Origin: Bacillota bacterium
GTDB taxonomy: Bacteria > Bacillota > Clostridia > Lachnospirales > Lachnospiraceae
DNA length: 30,204 bases
Reading direction: 5' to 3'
Assembly: GCA_023450835.1 (NCBI GenBank)
Contig: JAEXGM010000042.1
Location: forward strand, 1-30,204
Below are positions 14,965 to 23,745 of the stretch, one piece after another. The translations under genes were made by a program, and so were the position numbers. Each line of letters starts with the position of its first letter. Position 1 is the first letter of the stretch. Below the pieces are notes generated by a model. It worked only from the letters and a program-made list of their open reading frames with translations, had not been told where the DNA came from and did no database searches.

Positions 14965-16665
14965 ATGAAAAGAAGACTTTCAGTTCTTTTAGCTCTTATC
15001 ATGATGACCACATTAGTTTTAGGTGCTTGCGGTAAGGCTAACGACAACAGCAACAGCGGTAGCAGTAATGGAAATACTAATACCAACACAAATAACAGCG
15101 GTTCCACCGACACAGGCAATGCCAGCACAGGTAAAGAAAAACAACTGGTTGCTGAAATCGGTCCTAACCCTGAGACCATTGATCCTGCATTAAACAGTGC
15201 GGTTGATGGTGGTAACATGATTCTTTTTTCTTTTGACTGTTTATTAAACGTTGACAAAGACAACAAAATTATTCCCGGCGCTGCTGAAAGCTATAAAGTA
15301 AGCGATGACGGTCTTACATGGACTTTCACTTTAAGAAAAGACTTAAAGTGGTCTGACGGTTCCGCTTTAACAGCAAAGGATTTCGTTTACAGCTGGAAAC
15401 GTGTTGCTGATCCTAATACTGCAGCACCTTATGCTGAGACTGTTCTTGGTATGGTAAAAGGTTTTGCTGAGGCAGCCGGCGGAAATCTGGATGCTTTAGG
15501 TGTAGCTGCTCCTGATGATACAACTTTCGTAGTAACACTTGCTAATCCTTGTGTATATTTCGATAAGTTAGCTGCATTCGCAACTCTTGCTCCTGTAAAT
15601 CAGGCAACCATCGAAAAGAACGGTGATGCATGGGCAACTACTCCGGAAGGCTATGTCTGCAATGGACCTTTCTATATTAAAGAATGGGTACCCAGCTCCT
15701 ACATCCTTTTTGCTAAGAACCCTAACTACCGTGACAAAGATTCCATTAAACTTGATTCCATCAAGTTACTTTTAATGGAAGATGCTAACGCAGCTTACGG
15801 TGCTTACCAGAATGGTGAAGCTATGATGATTAAAGACGTTCCTACAGCTGAAATTCCTTCCCTTAGCGGAAATGCTGAATTCCATGTTGATCCTGACTTA
15901 GGAACCTACTATCTTGACCTTAACACCACATTACCTCAGTTCTCTGATTCCAGAGTACGTGAAGCTTTAAGCCTTGCAATCGACAGAAAATATGTTGCTG
16001 AAACTTTAATGCAGGGTACTTATACACCAGCTACAAACTTCATCGGAACCGGTGTTGTTGACTGGGATGGCAGTGCATTCATGGCTAATGCAAACGGCGG
16101 CCAGCCTTATATCAACGTAGATGATTTCGCAGGCAACCTTGCAAAGGCAAAACAGCTTTTAGCAGATGCCGGATATCCTGACGGAAAAGGTTTCCCTACA
16201 ATTGAATACTCTATCAACGATGCAGGTTACCACAAAGTTGTTGCTCAGTACTTACAGCAGGCTTGGAAAGAACTTGGCATTACAGTTAATGTAAACGTTG
16301 TTGAATGGGCATCTTTCACACCTATGCGTCGTGCCGGTGACTATCAGGCAAGCCGTGATGGTTGGTTATTCGATTACAATGACGCTTCTAATATGCTTGA
16401 TCTTATGGTAAGCACAAACGGTAACAACAATGCAAAATACAGCAATCCTGACTATGATAAATTAATGGCTAAGGCAGCAGCTGAAAAAGATGCTAAGACA
16501 CGTTCTGGTTATCTGCACCAGGCAGAAGATCTTGTGATGAAAGATGCAGCGATTATCCCGGTTGCATACTATAATGACTTCTATCTGCAGAGTTCCAAGA
16601 TCACAGGATCATGGCATTCACCTTATGGATACTGGTACTTCCAGTATGCTGATATCACAGAATAA
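14965..16665 (+). CDS. oppA: Oligopeptide-binding lipoprotein OppA
   Basis: This 566-residue binding protein captures peptides outside the cell and hands them to OppBCDF. A lipoprotein signal peptide ends in the lipobox LGAC with Cys22 as the lipid anchor. Residues about 27-56 form an Asn/Ser/Thr/Gly-rich linker. The rest is an SBP_bac_5 domain with the usual opening (ETIDPALNSAVDGGNMILFSF-type, about 73 onward), LRKDLKWSDGSALTAKDFVYSWKR-like and PYGYWYFQYADITE-like regions (shortened here). TAAGGAGG at good distance precedes ATG 14965. Codon use is strongly biased (GCT, GTT, CTT, AAC), unlike the permease genes, as expected of an abundant protein. It is last in its operon, followed by a terminator at 16684-16717. 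Confidence 0.95.
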   Translation: MKRRLSVLLALIMMTTLVLGACGKANDNSNSGSSNGNTNTNTNNSGSTDTGNASTGKEKQLVAEIGPNPETIDPALNSAVDGGNMILFSFDCLLNVDKDNKIIPGAAESYKVSDDGLTWTFTLRKDLKWSDGSALTAKDFVYSWKRVADPNTAAPYAETVLGMVKGFAEAAGGNLDALGVAAPDDTTFVVTLANPCVYFDKLAAFATLAPVNQATIEKNGDAWATTPEGYVCNGPFYIKEWVPSSYILFAKNPNYRDKDSIKLDSIKLLLMEDANAAYGAYQNGEAMMIKDVPTAEIPSLSGNAEFHVDPDLGTYYLDLNTTLPQFSDSRVREALSLAIDRKYVAETLMQGTYTPATNFIGTGVVDWDGSAFMANANGGQPYINVDDFAGNLAKAKQLLADAGYPDGKGFPTIEYSINDAGYHKVVAQYLQQAWKELGITVNVNVVEWASFTPMRRAGDYQASRDGWLFDYNDASNMLDLMVSTNGNNNAKYSNPDYDKLMAKAAAEKDAKTRSGYLHQAEDLVMKDAAIIPVAYYNDFYLQSSKITGSWHSPYGYWYFQYADITE

Positions 16666-16683
16666 TCATTACGATAATAATAT

Positions 16684-16717
16684 AGCCCGGAATTTGCGGT
16701 CATGCAAATTCCGGGCT
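16684..16717 (+). terminator. Terminator of the opp operon
   Basis: A perfect 14-bp stem (agcccggaatttgc / gcaaattccgggct) with a 6-base loop is followed by TATTTTTATTT. It sits between convergent oppA and the Ca2+ ATPase gene and overlaps the 3' side of neither coding region. Confidence 0.88.
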
Positions 16718-16722
16718 TATTT

Positions 16723-19536
16723 TTATTTCTTTTTGCTGGTCTTTTGAAGTTCTACAACTACAATCGGAAGGAAGGATAATACCAGTACGATGGACCACTG
16801 GGCAGGTGTTAGAGGTACTACTTTAAAAATACTTGCCAGGGGCTTAACGGATATAACGATAACTTGTAAAAAGGAGCATACAAGGAAGGAAAGAACCAGT
16901 TTTATATTACTAAAAAGACCAATTTTAGTGAGAGAGTGTTCACTTCTCATGTTAAAGGAATGGAACAGCTGAGAGAGGCTTAATACTGCAAAGGCCATGG
17001 TCCTTCCCACATAGGGGGTTGAAAGAGCGGCCAGTTCCACTGTCCTGGAATCTCTGATAACATCACCCGGAAGAGCGGCACTGTCAAAGAAACGGATGCC
17101 TATGATAAAAGCCAGGAGGGCAAGAGAACCAATTAAAATACCCTCTGTAATGATCTTAAATGTCAGTCCGTCTGCAAACATGCCTTTGTCCGGAGGTATG
17201 GGCTTCTTCTTCATAATATCCTTATCCGGCGGGTCCACACCCAGAGAAATAGCAGGGAGGGAATCGGTCACCAGGTTTACCCAAAGAAGCTGAACTGCCA
17301 GCAAAGGGGAGGGGAGTCCAAACAGAATCGCCACAAATATAGTCAGTATTTCTCCTATATTGCAGGAAAGCAGGAAATGAACAGCTTTTTTTATGTTATC
17401 ATAGATACCGCGGCCTTCCTTTACCGCAGCTACAATCGTGGCAAAATTGTCGTCCGTAAGTATCATATCCGCGGCGTTCTTTGCAACATCCGTACCTGAG
17501 ATTCCCATAGCGCAGCCAATATCGGCGGCTTTTAAAGCAGGAGCGTCATTGACGCCGTCTCCGGTCATGGCAACTACTTCACCTCTTGCCTGCAAGGCTT
17601 TTACGATTCGGACTTTGTGTTCCGGTGAAACTCTGGCAAATACTCTGTAATTCTTAATCTGTTCTATCAGATCCTCCTGACTTATCTGAGAAAGTTCCGC
17701 ACCGGTCATAGCCTGGGAAGAAGAGGAACTTGTATATCTGGCAGGAGATTTTAAGTCTACTTCTGCGATTCTAAGACTTGAATAGGAGACCTCGGAATTA
17801 TCCTTTGTTAGTATTCCAAGCTCTTTTGCTATGGCACAGGCTGTTGAAACATGGTCTCCGGTTATCATGACCGGAGTGATACCGGCCATCTGGCAGGTAA
17901 GGACAGCATCTTTTACTTCCGGCCTTGGCGGATCGATCATTCCGATAAGCCCTGCCATTGTTAAGCCCTGTTCCGCGTCATTGATTCCGTCTTTCAGAGT
18001 CTTATTTTTAAGCCTTGAAATATAGGAGCTTTCAGCAGGATAATCTTTGTATGCGACTGCGATAACACGCAAGGCTTTGGCGGTCATACTTTCATTTAGG
18101 CGGGTAAGCTGTTCCCGCAATACATGGGTGATAGGTGTTTCTTTGCCGCCGCGGTAGGCATTGGTGCATTCCGAGAGCAATATATCAAAAGCACCCTTTG
18201 TAATCTGCCTGTAGCCTCCGTTGGGAAGCTTATGTATTGTTGTCATCTGCTTACGTCCTGAATCAAAGGGAATTTCATAAATTCTTGGGATTTGCAAATC
18301 CAGCTGGGATTTGTTTAGTCCTATCTGAAAGGCTGCCAGCACCAGTGCATTTTCTGTAGGTTCACCGGTAGCCGATACCTTCTGGTGCTTATTCTTACCG
18401 CTTATTTGTAAGATAGCGTCATTACACAAACTGGAAAGTGTCAGAAGGAATTTTCCGGTGTTTCCTTCCGGTTCTTCCTTACCCTTGCAGGAGCAGATTT
18501 CCGTTACCGTCATTTTGTTCTGAGTAAGGGTACCGGTTTTATCAGAACAGATTACGGTAGCACTGCCGAGAGTCTCAACAGCAGGAAGCTTTCGGATAAC
18601 TGCATTTTTCTTGGCCATTCTCTGTACGCCAAGAGAGAGCATAATGGTCACAATGGCGGGGAGCCCTTCCGGAATAGCAGCTACGGCAAGGCTTACGGAA
18701 GTCATAAACATTTCAAATATAGGCCGGTTTTTTAAGATGCCTACCAGGAAAATGATGACGCATATAATAAGTGCGGCAATACCAAGGGCCTTACCGGTGG
18801 CAGCTAATCGTTTCTGAAGAGGAGTCATGGGAGTCTCATCATCCATAATCATTCGGGCAATATGACCGACTTCCGTGTGCATTCCTGTTGCAGTAACCAT
18901 TGCCGTACCTCTGCCGTAAGTTACTATACCGGTGGCAGAGACCATATTGATACGTTCTGCCGGCAGGATATCTTCCTTTAATACCGCCTCCGCATCCTTT
19001 TCTATAGGGTGGGATTCACCGGTGAGGGAAGCTTCATCAATCTTTAAATTAACAGATGTCAGAAGTCTGGCATCGGCAGGTACAAAATGACCGGTTTCCA
19101 GATAGATGATATCCCCCGGGACCAATTCCTTTGCATCAATACTCTCAAGGAGATTATCCCGCATAACCAGGGCGGCGGGTGCGGACATTTTTTGCAGCGC
19201 TTCCAATGATTTTTCTGCTTTGCTCTCCTGCAGGACGCCGAGGACAGCGTTTAGTGTAATGATTGATAATATGATTGCAGGTTCGACTAAATCCAATTCA
19301 CCATGTAAAAAGGATACAAAAAAGGAAACCAGAGCAGCGAAGATCAGGGTTAATATCATAAAATCCTTGAATTGGCTTATAAACCGCAGGAATAATGGCG
19401 TCTTTTTCTTGGCTTCCAGCAGGTTCAACCCATATTTTTTCTGCCGTTTTGCCGCTTCCTTTTTTGATAATCCTGTAAGTGCAGAGTCTAATTCCCGCAG
19501 GGCTTCCTCCTTCGTAATATTATGCCAACTGGTCAT
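16723..19536 (-). CDS. P-type Ca2+-transporting ATPase (P2A/SERCA-like)
   Basis: This 937-residue membrane pump should expel Ca2+ from the cytoplasm. After an N-terminal cation-ATPase domain come TGES (172-175) in the actuator domain, the phosphorylated Asp332 in ICSDKTGTLTQNK, and the hinge TGDGVNDAPALK. Ca2+ ligands of the SERCA site II type are present: PEGLP in helix M4 (Glu290), NIGE in M5 and NLVTD in M6. In M8, where SERCA has a ligand glutamate, the sequence is LSLSQLFHSFN, without that acid. Bacterial and PMCA-type pumps that move one Ca2+ per cycle share this loss. ATG 19536 is preceded by AGGTGTG, a modest ribosome site. Mn2+ or other divalent ions cannot be excluded as substrates. 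Confidence 0.92.
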   Translation of the reverse strand: MTSWHNITKEEALRELDSALTGLSKKEAAKRQKKYGLNLLEAKKKTPLFLRFISQFKDFMILTLIFAALVSFFVSFLHGELDLVEPAIILSIITLNAVLGVLQESKAEKSLEALQKMSAPAALVMRDNLLESIDAKELVPGDIIYLETGHFVPADARLLTSVNLKIDEASLTGESHPIEKDAEAVLKEDILPAERINMVSATGIVTYGRGTAMVTATGMHTEVGHIARMIMDDETPMTPLQKRLAATGKALGIAALIICVIIFLVGILKNRPIFEMFMTSVSLAVAAIPEGLPAIVTIMLSLGVQRMAKKNAVIRKLPAVETLGSATVICSDKTGTLTQNKMTVTEICSCKGKEEPEGNTGKFLLTLSSLCNDAILQISGKNKHQKVSATGEPTENALVLAAFQIGLNKSQLDLQIPRIYEIPFDSGRKQMTTIHKLPNGGYRQITKGAFDILLSECTNAYRGGKETPITHVLREQLTRLNESMTAKALRVIAVAYKDYPAESSYISRLKNKTLKDGINDAEQGLTMAGLIGMIDPPRPEVKDAVLTCQMAGITPVMITGDHVSTACAIAKELGILTKDNSEVSYSSLRIAEVDLKSPARYTSSSSSQAMTGAELSQISQEDLIEQIKNYRVFARVSPEHKVRIVKALQARGEVVAMTGDGVNDAPALKAADIGCAMGISGTDVAKNAADMILTDDNFATIVAAVKEGRGIYDNIKKAVHFLLSCNIGEILTIFVAILFGLPSPLLAVQLLWVNLVTDSLPAISLGVDPPDKDIMKKKPIPPDKGMFADGLTFKIITEGILIGSLALLAFIIGIRFFDSAALPGDVIRDSRTVELAALSTPYVGRTMAFAVLSLSQLFHSFNMRSEHSLTKIGLFSNIKLVLSFLVCSFLQVIVISVKPLASIFKVVPLTPAQWSIVLVLSFLPIVVVELQKTSKKK

Positions 19537-19696
19537 GTATCACACCTATTGCATATCCCGTTTCTTCTAGGGGATTTTGCTCCTTTCATCTTTCTTAATA
19601 CTAGCTCCCACTAGTGTCAAATTAATTATATGATGAGCTCTTCCTTTTTATTTCAATACAAGGCAAACGCGTGAAATCAAAATATATAGGTGCGCA

Positions 19697-19898
19697 GATG
19701 ACCGGAGGATTGTCGTTGGACTTTATATCGAGAGGTTCTTTATGACACTTAAGCGGCAGAAAACGTAACTAGGAAAACCAGCGCCATGTTTGAGCGTAGC
19801 GAGTTTGGTGCTGGTTTGACTGTTAGTTGCGTTTTTTTGCGCTTTTGTGGAATAAAGGTTCTTGAGCAATAAAGTCCAACGACAATCCTCCGGTCATC
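19697..19898. repeat. 202-bp inverted-repeat element with perfect 30-bp ends
   Basis: Bases 19697-19726 (gatgaccggaggattgtcgt and ten more) are the exact reverse complement of 19869-19898. Inside, pairing continues imperfectly toward a central hairpin with arms aaaccagcgcca / tggtgctggttt (one mismatch) and a GAGCGTAGCGAG loop. Nearly the whole element can fold as one long stem. It lies in the ~500-bp gap between the divergent Ca2+ ATPase and ABC exporter genes, upstream of the exporter promoter. The layout fits a miniature mobile or dispersed intergenic element. No clear flanking duplication is visible. The rest of this gap (19537-19696) holds a small dyad ACTAG/CTAGT at about 19600-19616 and no gene. 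Confidence 0.75.
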
Positions 19899-19953
19899 GT
19901 CCATTCCCATAAACTTGCTTTCCCCGTTTTTGTTGATTTCATCACAATGACTA

Positions 19954-19982
19954 TTAACATATATCTCAAACAATGGTATAAT
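19954..19982 (+). promoter_or_regulatory. Promoter of the ABC exporter pair
   Basis: TTAACA (19954-19959), a 17-bp spacer and TATAAT (19977-19982) predict a start near 19989, about 55 nt before the first gene. Confidence 0.75.
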
Positions 19983-20043
19983 TTAGAACGTGTTTGTTTA
20001 GGATAGATAAATATCCAGATTTTACAGGAAAGGAAAATATTTT

Positions 20044-21882
20044 ATGGGAAATCTCGGAACATTCTTTAAACCATACAGAAAACTTCTCATAATAGGACCT
20101 GCCTTTAAATTGATGGAGGCAATACTGGAGCTCTTTCTGCCTTTTTTTATGTCCAAGGTCATAGATATAGGAATAAAGAACGGGGACAGGGCTTATGTCT
20201 ATAAAATGGGATTAATTATGCTTTTAACAGCCATAGTAGGGGTGGTATGCGCCTTAATATGTCAGTACAGTGCTTCTTTAGTATCCCAGGGAGTAGGTAC
20301 GGATATCAGAAATACGCTCTTTAAGCATATGGGAACTTTGTCCGGAAAGGAACAGGACAAGTTTGGGGTCAGCTCCTTAGTCAACCGCATTACCAACGAT
20401 GTGAATCAGGTACAGCTTGCGGTAGCTATGTTCATAAGGCTTGTAATTCGGGCTCCCTTTCTTTGTATTGGGGGACTTATTATGTCTTTTTGGCTGGATG
20501 TGAAGCTATCCCTTATCTTACTGATTGTTCTTCCGGTATTTGTTGCCGTGTTATTCCATACCATGAGAAAGTCTATTCCCCTATATGGGAAGGTTCAAAA
20601 AAAGCTGGATGAAATTTCGTTAAGCTTAAGAGAGAGCCTTAGCGGAGTAAGGGTTATCCGTGCCTTTGCCAGAACTGATAAAGAGGCGGAGAAGTTTATT
20701 AAGATTAATAGTGATTATGCAGAAAATGCTGTAAAAGTCGGAAGAATTTCAGCCATGCTAAATCCATTGACGACCCTTATCTTAAATATAGCAATTGCCG
20801 CCATTCTTTGGGTCGGAGCGCTGCGTGTAAATAATGGAGTCATGGAAACCGGTGAAGTAATTGCTATTGTGGGTTATGTTACACAAATATTGGCGGCACT
20901 GATTGTAATATCCAACCTTGTAGTTATCTTTACAAAAGCTTATGCCAGCGCAGGAAGAATCAATGAAGTACTGGGCACCGGCACCAGTATAACAAACCCT
21001 GAAGACGGTATTAAAAGAGGCGCAGCATATGACCTTAAAGTACCTGCAGGTACAAAGGTACCTGCGGTAGAATTTGACGGGGTCTGTTTTTCCTATAAAG
21101 AAGAGTCTGACAATGATAAGGACAGCGGCAGTGCCTATCATTACGAAAATACAAAAGAGACCGGCAATTATGCTTTGAATAATATATCTTTTCGGGTGAT
21201 GAAAGGAGATACCTTTGGTATTATCGGAGGTACAGGTTCCGGGAAATCTTCTGTAGTGAATATGATTCCAAGGTTCTATGACATTCTATCCGGTTCCGTC
21301 AGGGTCTTTGGGAAAGATGTGAAGGAATATGATCTTACTGACCTAAGGGAAATTATCGGTATGGTACCTCAAAAGTCGGTCCTTGTGACCGGCACCATTG
21401 CAGAAAATCTAAGATGGGGAAAAGAAGAAGCTGACCTGGAAGAGTTAAAAGAAGCTGCCTCTATTGCACAGGCGGAGGAATTTATAAAGTCCCTGCCGGA
21501 AGGCTACGATACCCCTATCAGAAGGGGAGGAGTAAACGTATCCGGCGGTCAGAGACAGCGATTGGCTATCGCCAGGGCTTTGGTGAGAAAGCCCCAAATA
21601 CTGATATTGGATGACAGCTTTAATGCCCTTGATTATGCGACGGATGCGGCCTTAAGAAGAGCCTTGAAGGAGCAGACAAAAGGGATGACAGTATTTCTGA
21701 TTTCTCAAAGGGCCAGTACTCTTAGGAACTGCGACCAGATAATGGTTTTAAATGAGGGTGAGATAGCAGGCATTGGAACACATGATGAATTGCTTGAAAA
21801 CTGTGAGATCTATGCAGAGATTTGCCGCTCCCAGGAAGCTTCGGGAAATAATGAGGAAGCAGGTGGCAGCAGTGGAAAGTAA
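20044..21882 (+). CDS. Heterodimeric ABC exporter, subunit with degenerate ATP site
   Basis: This 612-residue half-transporter has six membrane helices in residues about 15-310 (type-1 exporter fold), then an ATPase domain. Walker A is GGTGSGKSS, the signature is VSGGQRQR, but Walker B runs ILILDDSFNALD, with Asp replacing the catalytic Glu, and the switch histidine is Gln in FLISQRAST. These losses define the non-hydrolysing site of asymmetric exporters such as BmrC/BmrD and TM287/TM288. A polar stretch (EESDNDKDSGSAYHYENTK, about residues 353-371) is inserted early in the ATPase domain. The next gene encodes the partner. Likely role: export of drugs, lipids or peptides; the substrate is unknown. 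No clear GGAGG precedes ATG 20044; AGGAAAGG at about 20027-20034 may serve. Confidence 0.92.
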   Translation: MGNLGTFFKPYRKLLIIGPAFKLMEAILELFLPFFMSKVIDIGIKNGDRAYVYKMGLIMLLTAIVGVVCALICQYSASLVSQGVGTDIRNTLFKHMGTLSGKEQDKFGVSSLVNRITNDVNQVQLAVAMFIRLVIRAPFLCIGGLIMSFWLDVKLSLILLIVLPVFVAVLFHTMRKSIPLYGKVQKKLDEISLSLRESLSGVRVIRAFARTDKEAEKFIKINSDYAENAVKVGRISAMLNPLTTLILNIAIAAILWVGALRVNNGVMETGEVIAIVGYVTQILAALIVISNLVVIFTKAYASAGRINEVLGTGTSITNPEDGIKRGAAYDLKVPAGTKVPAVEFDGVCFSYKEESDNDKDSGSAYHYENTKETGNYALNNISFRVMKGDTFGIIGGTGSGKSSVVNMIPRFYDILSGSVRVFGKDVKEYDLTDLREIIGMVPQKSVLVTGTIAENLRWGKEEADLEELKEAASIAQAEEFIKSLPEGYDTPIRRGGVNVSGGQRQRLAIARALVRKPQILILDDSFNALDYATDAALRRALKEQTKGMTVFLISQRASTLRNCDQIMVLNEGEIAGIGTHDELLENCEIYAEICRSQEASGNNEEAGGSSGK

Positions 21883-23638
21883 TACAGCAAAGACCATAAA
21901 CATAAAAAAACAATCAACCGGAAAAAGAATATGGGAGTATGTCGGCAAAAATAAAAAGCTGCTCCTCATAGCCTTTCTTTTTTCCGTACTTGGCAATACA
22001 ATGTCAGTCTTTACCCCTCTGCTTTTGGGAAAAGCCATTGATGCGATTACGGAAGAGGGCAGAGTTGATTTCAGGACATTGAGAAATATTCTTCTCGTGA
22101 TGCTGCTGCTCTATGTTGCAAGCAGCCTGTTTCAATGGCTTATGTCGGTGTTTAGCAACAGGGCGGCCAACTATACCGTACGGGAACTTAGAAAAGATGC
22201 CTTCCGGAAGCTGAACAGATTACCTGTTTCCTATTTTGACAGACATTCTCACGGAGATGTCATCAGCAGGCTTACCAATGATATGGATGCGGTATCTGAC
22301 GGTCTGTTTCAGGGTATCACACAGATTATGTCTTCTGTGGTTATCATTGGCGGAAGTTTTATATTTATGATGACCATAAGCCCCCTGATAACTTTAGGGG
22401 TAATCATAGTAACACCTTTATGCTTCTTTTTAGCCTCATTTATTGCAAAGCATTCCAAGCTGATGTTTCGCATGCAGTCAAGTTTAACGGGAGAACTGAA
22501 TGGGTATGCGGAAGAGATGATTGAGAACCAGAAACTTGTGATGTCCTTTGGCCAGGAGGAAAAGACGGCAGCACATTTTAAAGAGCAGAATCAGAAGCTT
22601 TATCATGCCGGCCAGAAAGCCCAATGGTATTCCTCCCTTACCAATCCTACCACAAGACTTATCAATAATATAGCTTATGTACTGGTTACGGTAATGGGTG
22701 CTTTGCTTTGCCTGGCAGGAAGATTATCTGTCGGAAATATTGCCAGCTTTTTAACCTACTCCAATCTGTTTGCCAAACCTATTAATGAAATTACGGCAGT
22801 TACCACACAGATTCAGTCGGCTTTTGCATCGGCGGAAAGAATCTTTGCTCTTTTGGAGGAAGAGGAAGAAACAACTGCTTTAGAGCCCTATGAAGAACTG
22901 AGAAACTGCCAGGGCAATGTGGAATTTAGAGAGGTAGCCTTTGCCTATAAAAAACAGGTTCCTTTAATAGAGCACTTTAACTTAAGGGTCAAGAAGGGAA
23001 GTATGGTAGCAATTGTAGGCCCTACCGGCTCCGGGAAAACTACCCTGGTAAATTTGCTGATGAGATTCTATGAGCTGGATAGCGGGCATATATTCATTGA
23101 TGGGAAGGACATCCTCCATATCAGGAAAGATGAACTTCGGCAAAGCATCGGAATGGTGCTCCAGGAGAGCTGGCTAATCAGGGGAACTGTTGCGGAGAAT
23201 ATCGCCTATGGCAAAGACGGAGCTGACAGAGAAAAGGTAATAGAGGCTGCGAAAGCAGTGAAAGCCCATGGCTTCATTATGAGACTTCCAAATGGCTATG
23301 ACACGATAATTGAAGAAGATGGCAGGAATCTTTCCCAGGGACAGAAACAGCTCTTAACCATAGCAAGGGTATTAATTATGGACCCGCCTATGCTGATATT
23401 GGATGAAGCGACCAGCAGTATTGATACCAGAACGGAAATAAAGATACAGGAAGCTTTCTTAAAGATGATGGAAGGGAGGACCAGTTTTGTCATTGCGCAC
23501 AGGCTTTCTACCATCAGGGAAGCAGACACCATCCTGGTATTGGAGAAGGGAAATATTGTGGAACAGGGGAACCACAAAGAACTGCTGGCTAAAAAAGGCT
23601 TCTACTATAGGCTATACCATTCCCAATTTACATCTTAA
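21851..23638 (+). CDS. Heterodimeric ABC exporter, catalytic subunit
   Basis: This ~595-residue partner of the preceding half-transporter has six membrane helices (about residues 30-310) and an ATPase domain with Walker A GPTGSGKTT, Walker B MLILDEATSSID with the catalytic Glu, and switch His in IAHRLST. Its signature is LSQGQ instead of LSGGQ, which together with the partner's altered Walker B makes one of the two ATP sites degenerate. The start is uncertain: ATG 21851, GTG 21863 and GTG 21872 are all possible and all overlap the previous gene; 21851 is given as the only ATG that leaves a short N-terminus. The overlap implies coupled translation. A 7-bp hairpin (CCATAAG / CTTATGG, 23658-23687) without a T run follows the gene. 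Confidence 0.92.
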   Translation: MRKQVAAVESNTAKTINIKKQSTGKRIWEYVGKNKKLLLIAFLFSVLGNTMSVFTPLLLGKAIDAITEEGRVDFRTLRNILLVMLLLYVASSLFQWLMSVFSNRAANYTVRELRKDAFRKLNRLPVSYFDRHSHGDVISRLTNDMDAVSDGLFQGITQIMSSVVIIGGSFIFMMTISPLITLGVIIVTPLCFFLASFIAKHSKLMFRMQSSLTGELNGYAEEMIENQKLVMSFGQEEKTAAHFKEQNQKLYHAGQKAQWYSSLTNPTTRLINNIAYVLVTVMGALLCLAGRLSVGNIASFLTYSNLFAKPINEITAVTTQIQSAFASAERIFALLEEEEETTALEPYEELRNCQGNVEFREVAFAYKKQVPLIEHFNLRVKKGSMVAIVGPTGSGKTTLVNLLMRFYELDSGHIFIDGKDILHIRKDELRQSIGMVLQESWLIRGTVAENIAYGKDGADREKVIEAAKAVKAHGFIMRLPNGYDTIIEEDGRNLSQGQKQLLTIARVLIMDPPMLILDEATSSIDTRTEIKIQEAFLKMMEGRTSFVIAHRLSTIREADTILVLEKGNIVEQGNHKELLAKKGFYYRLYHSQFTS

Positions 23639-23745
23639 TAGTTTTGAAACAGTTTTGCCATAAGATTAACACAAAAAATGCTTATGGTTACAGTACTGAA
23701 AAATAAGACAAAATATGGATATTACTAAGCTGTAAGGAGTAATCA

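Noticed and set aside
19106..19570. 154-codon open frame on the plus strand
   Set aside because: It lies antisense within the Ca2+ ATPase gene, whose motifs are unmistakable, and has no ribosome site or recognisable protein.
19749..19973. 74-codon minus-strand frame between the Ca2+ ATPase and ABC exporter genes
   Set aside because: It overlaps the inverted-repeat element and the exporter promoter, has low-complexity composition and no ribosome site.
20782..21141. 119-codon frame opposite the ABC exporter gene
   Set aside because: Shadow of the exporter coding sequence; no supporting signals.
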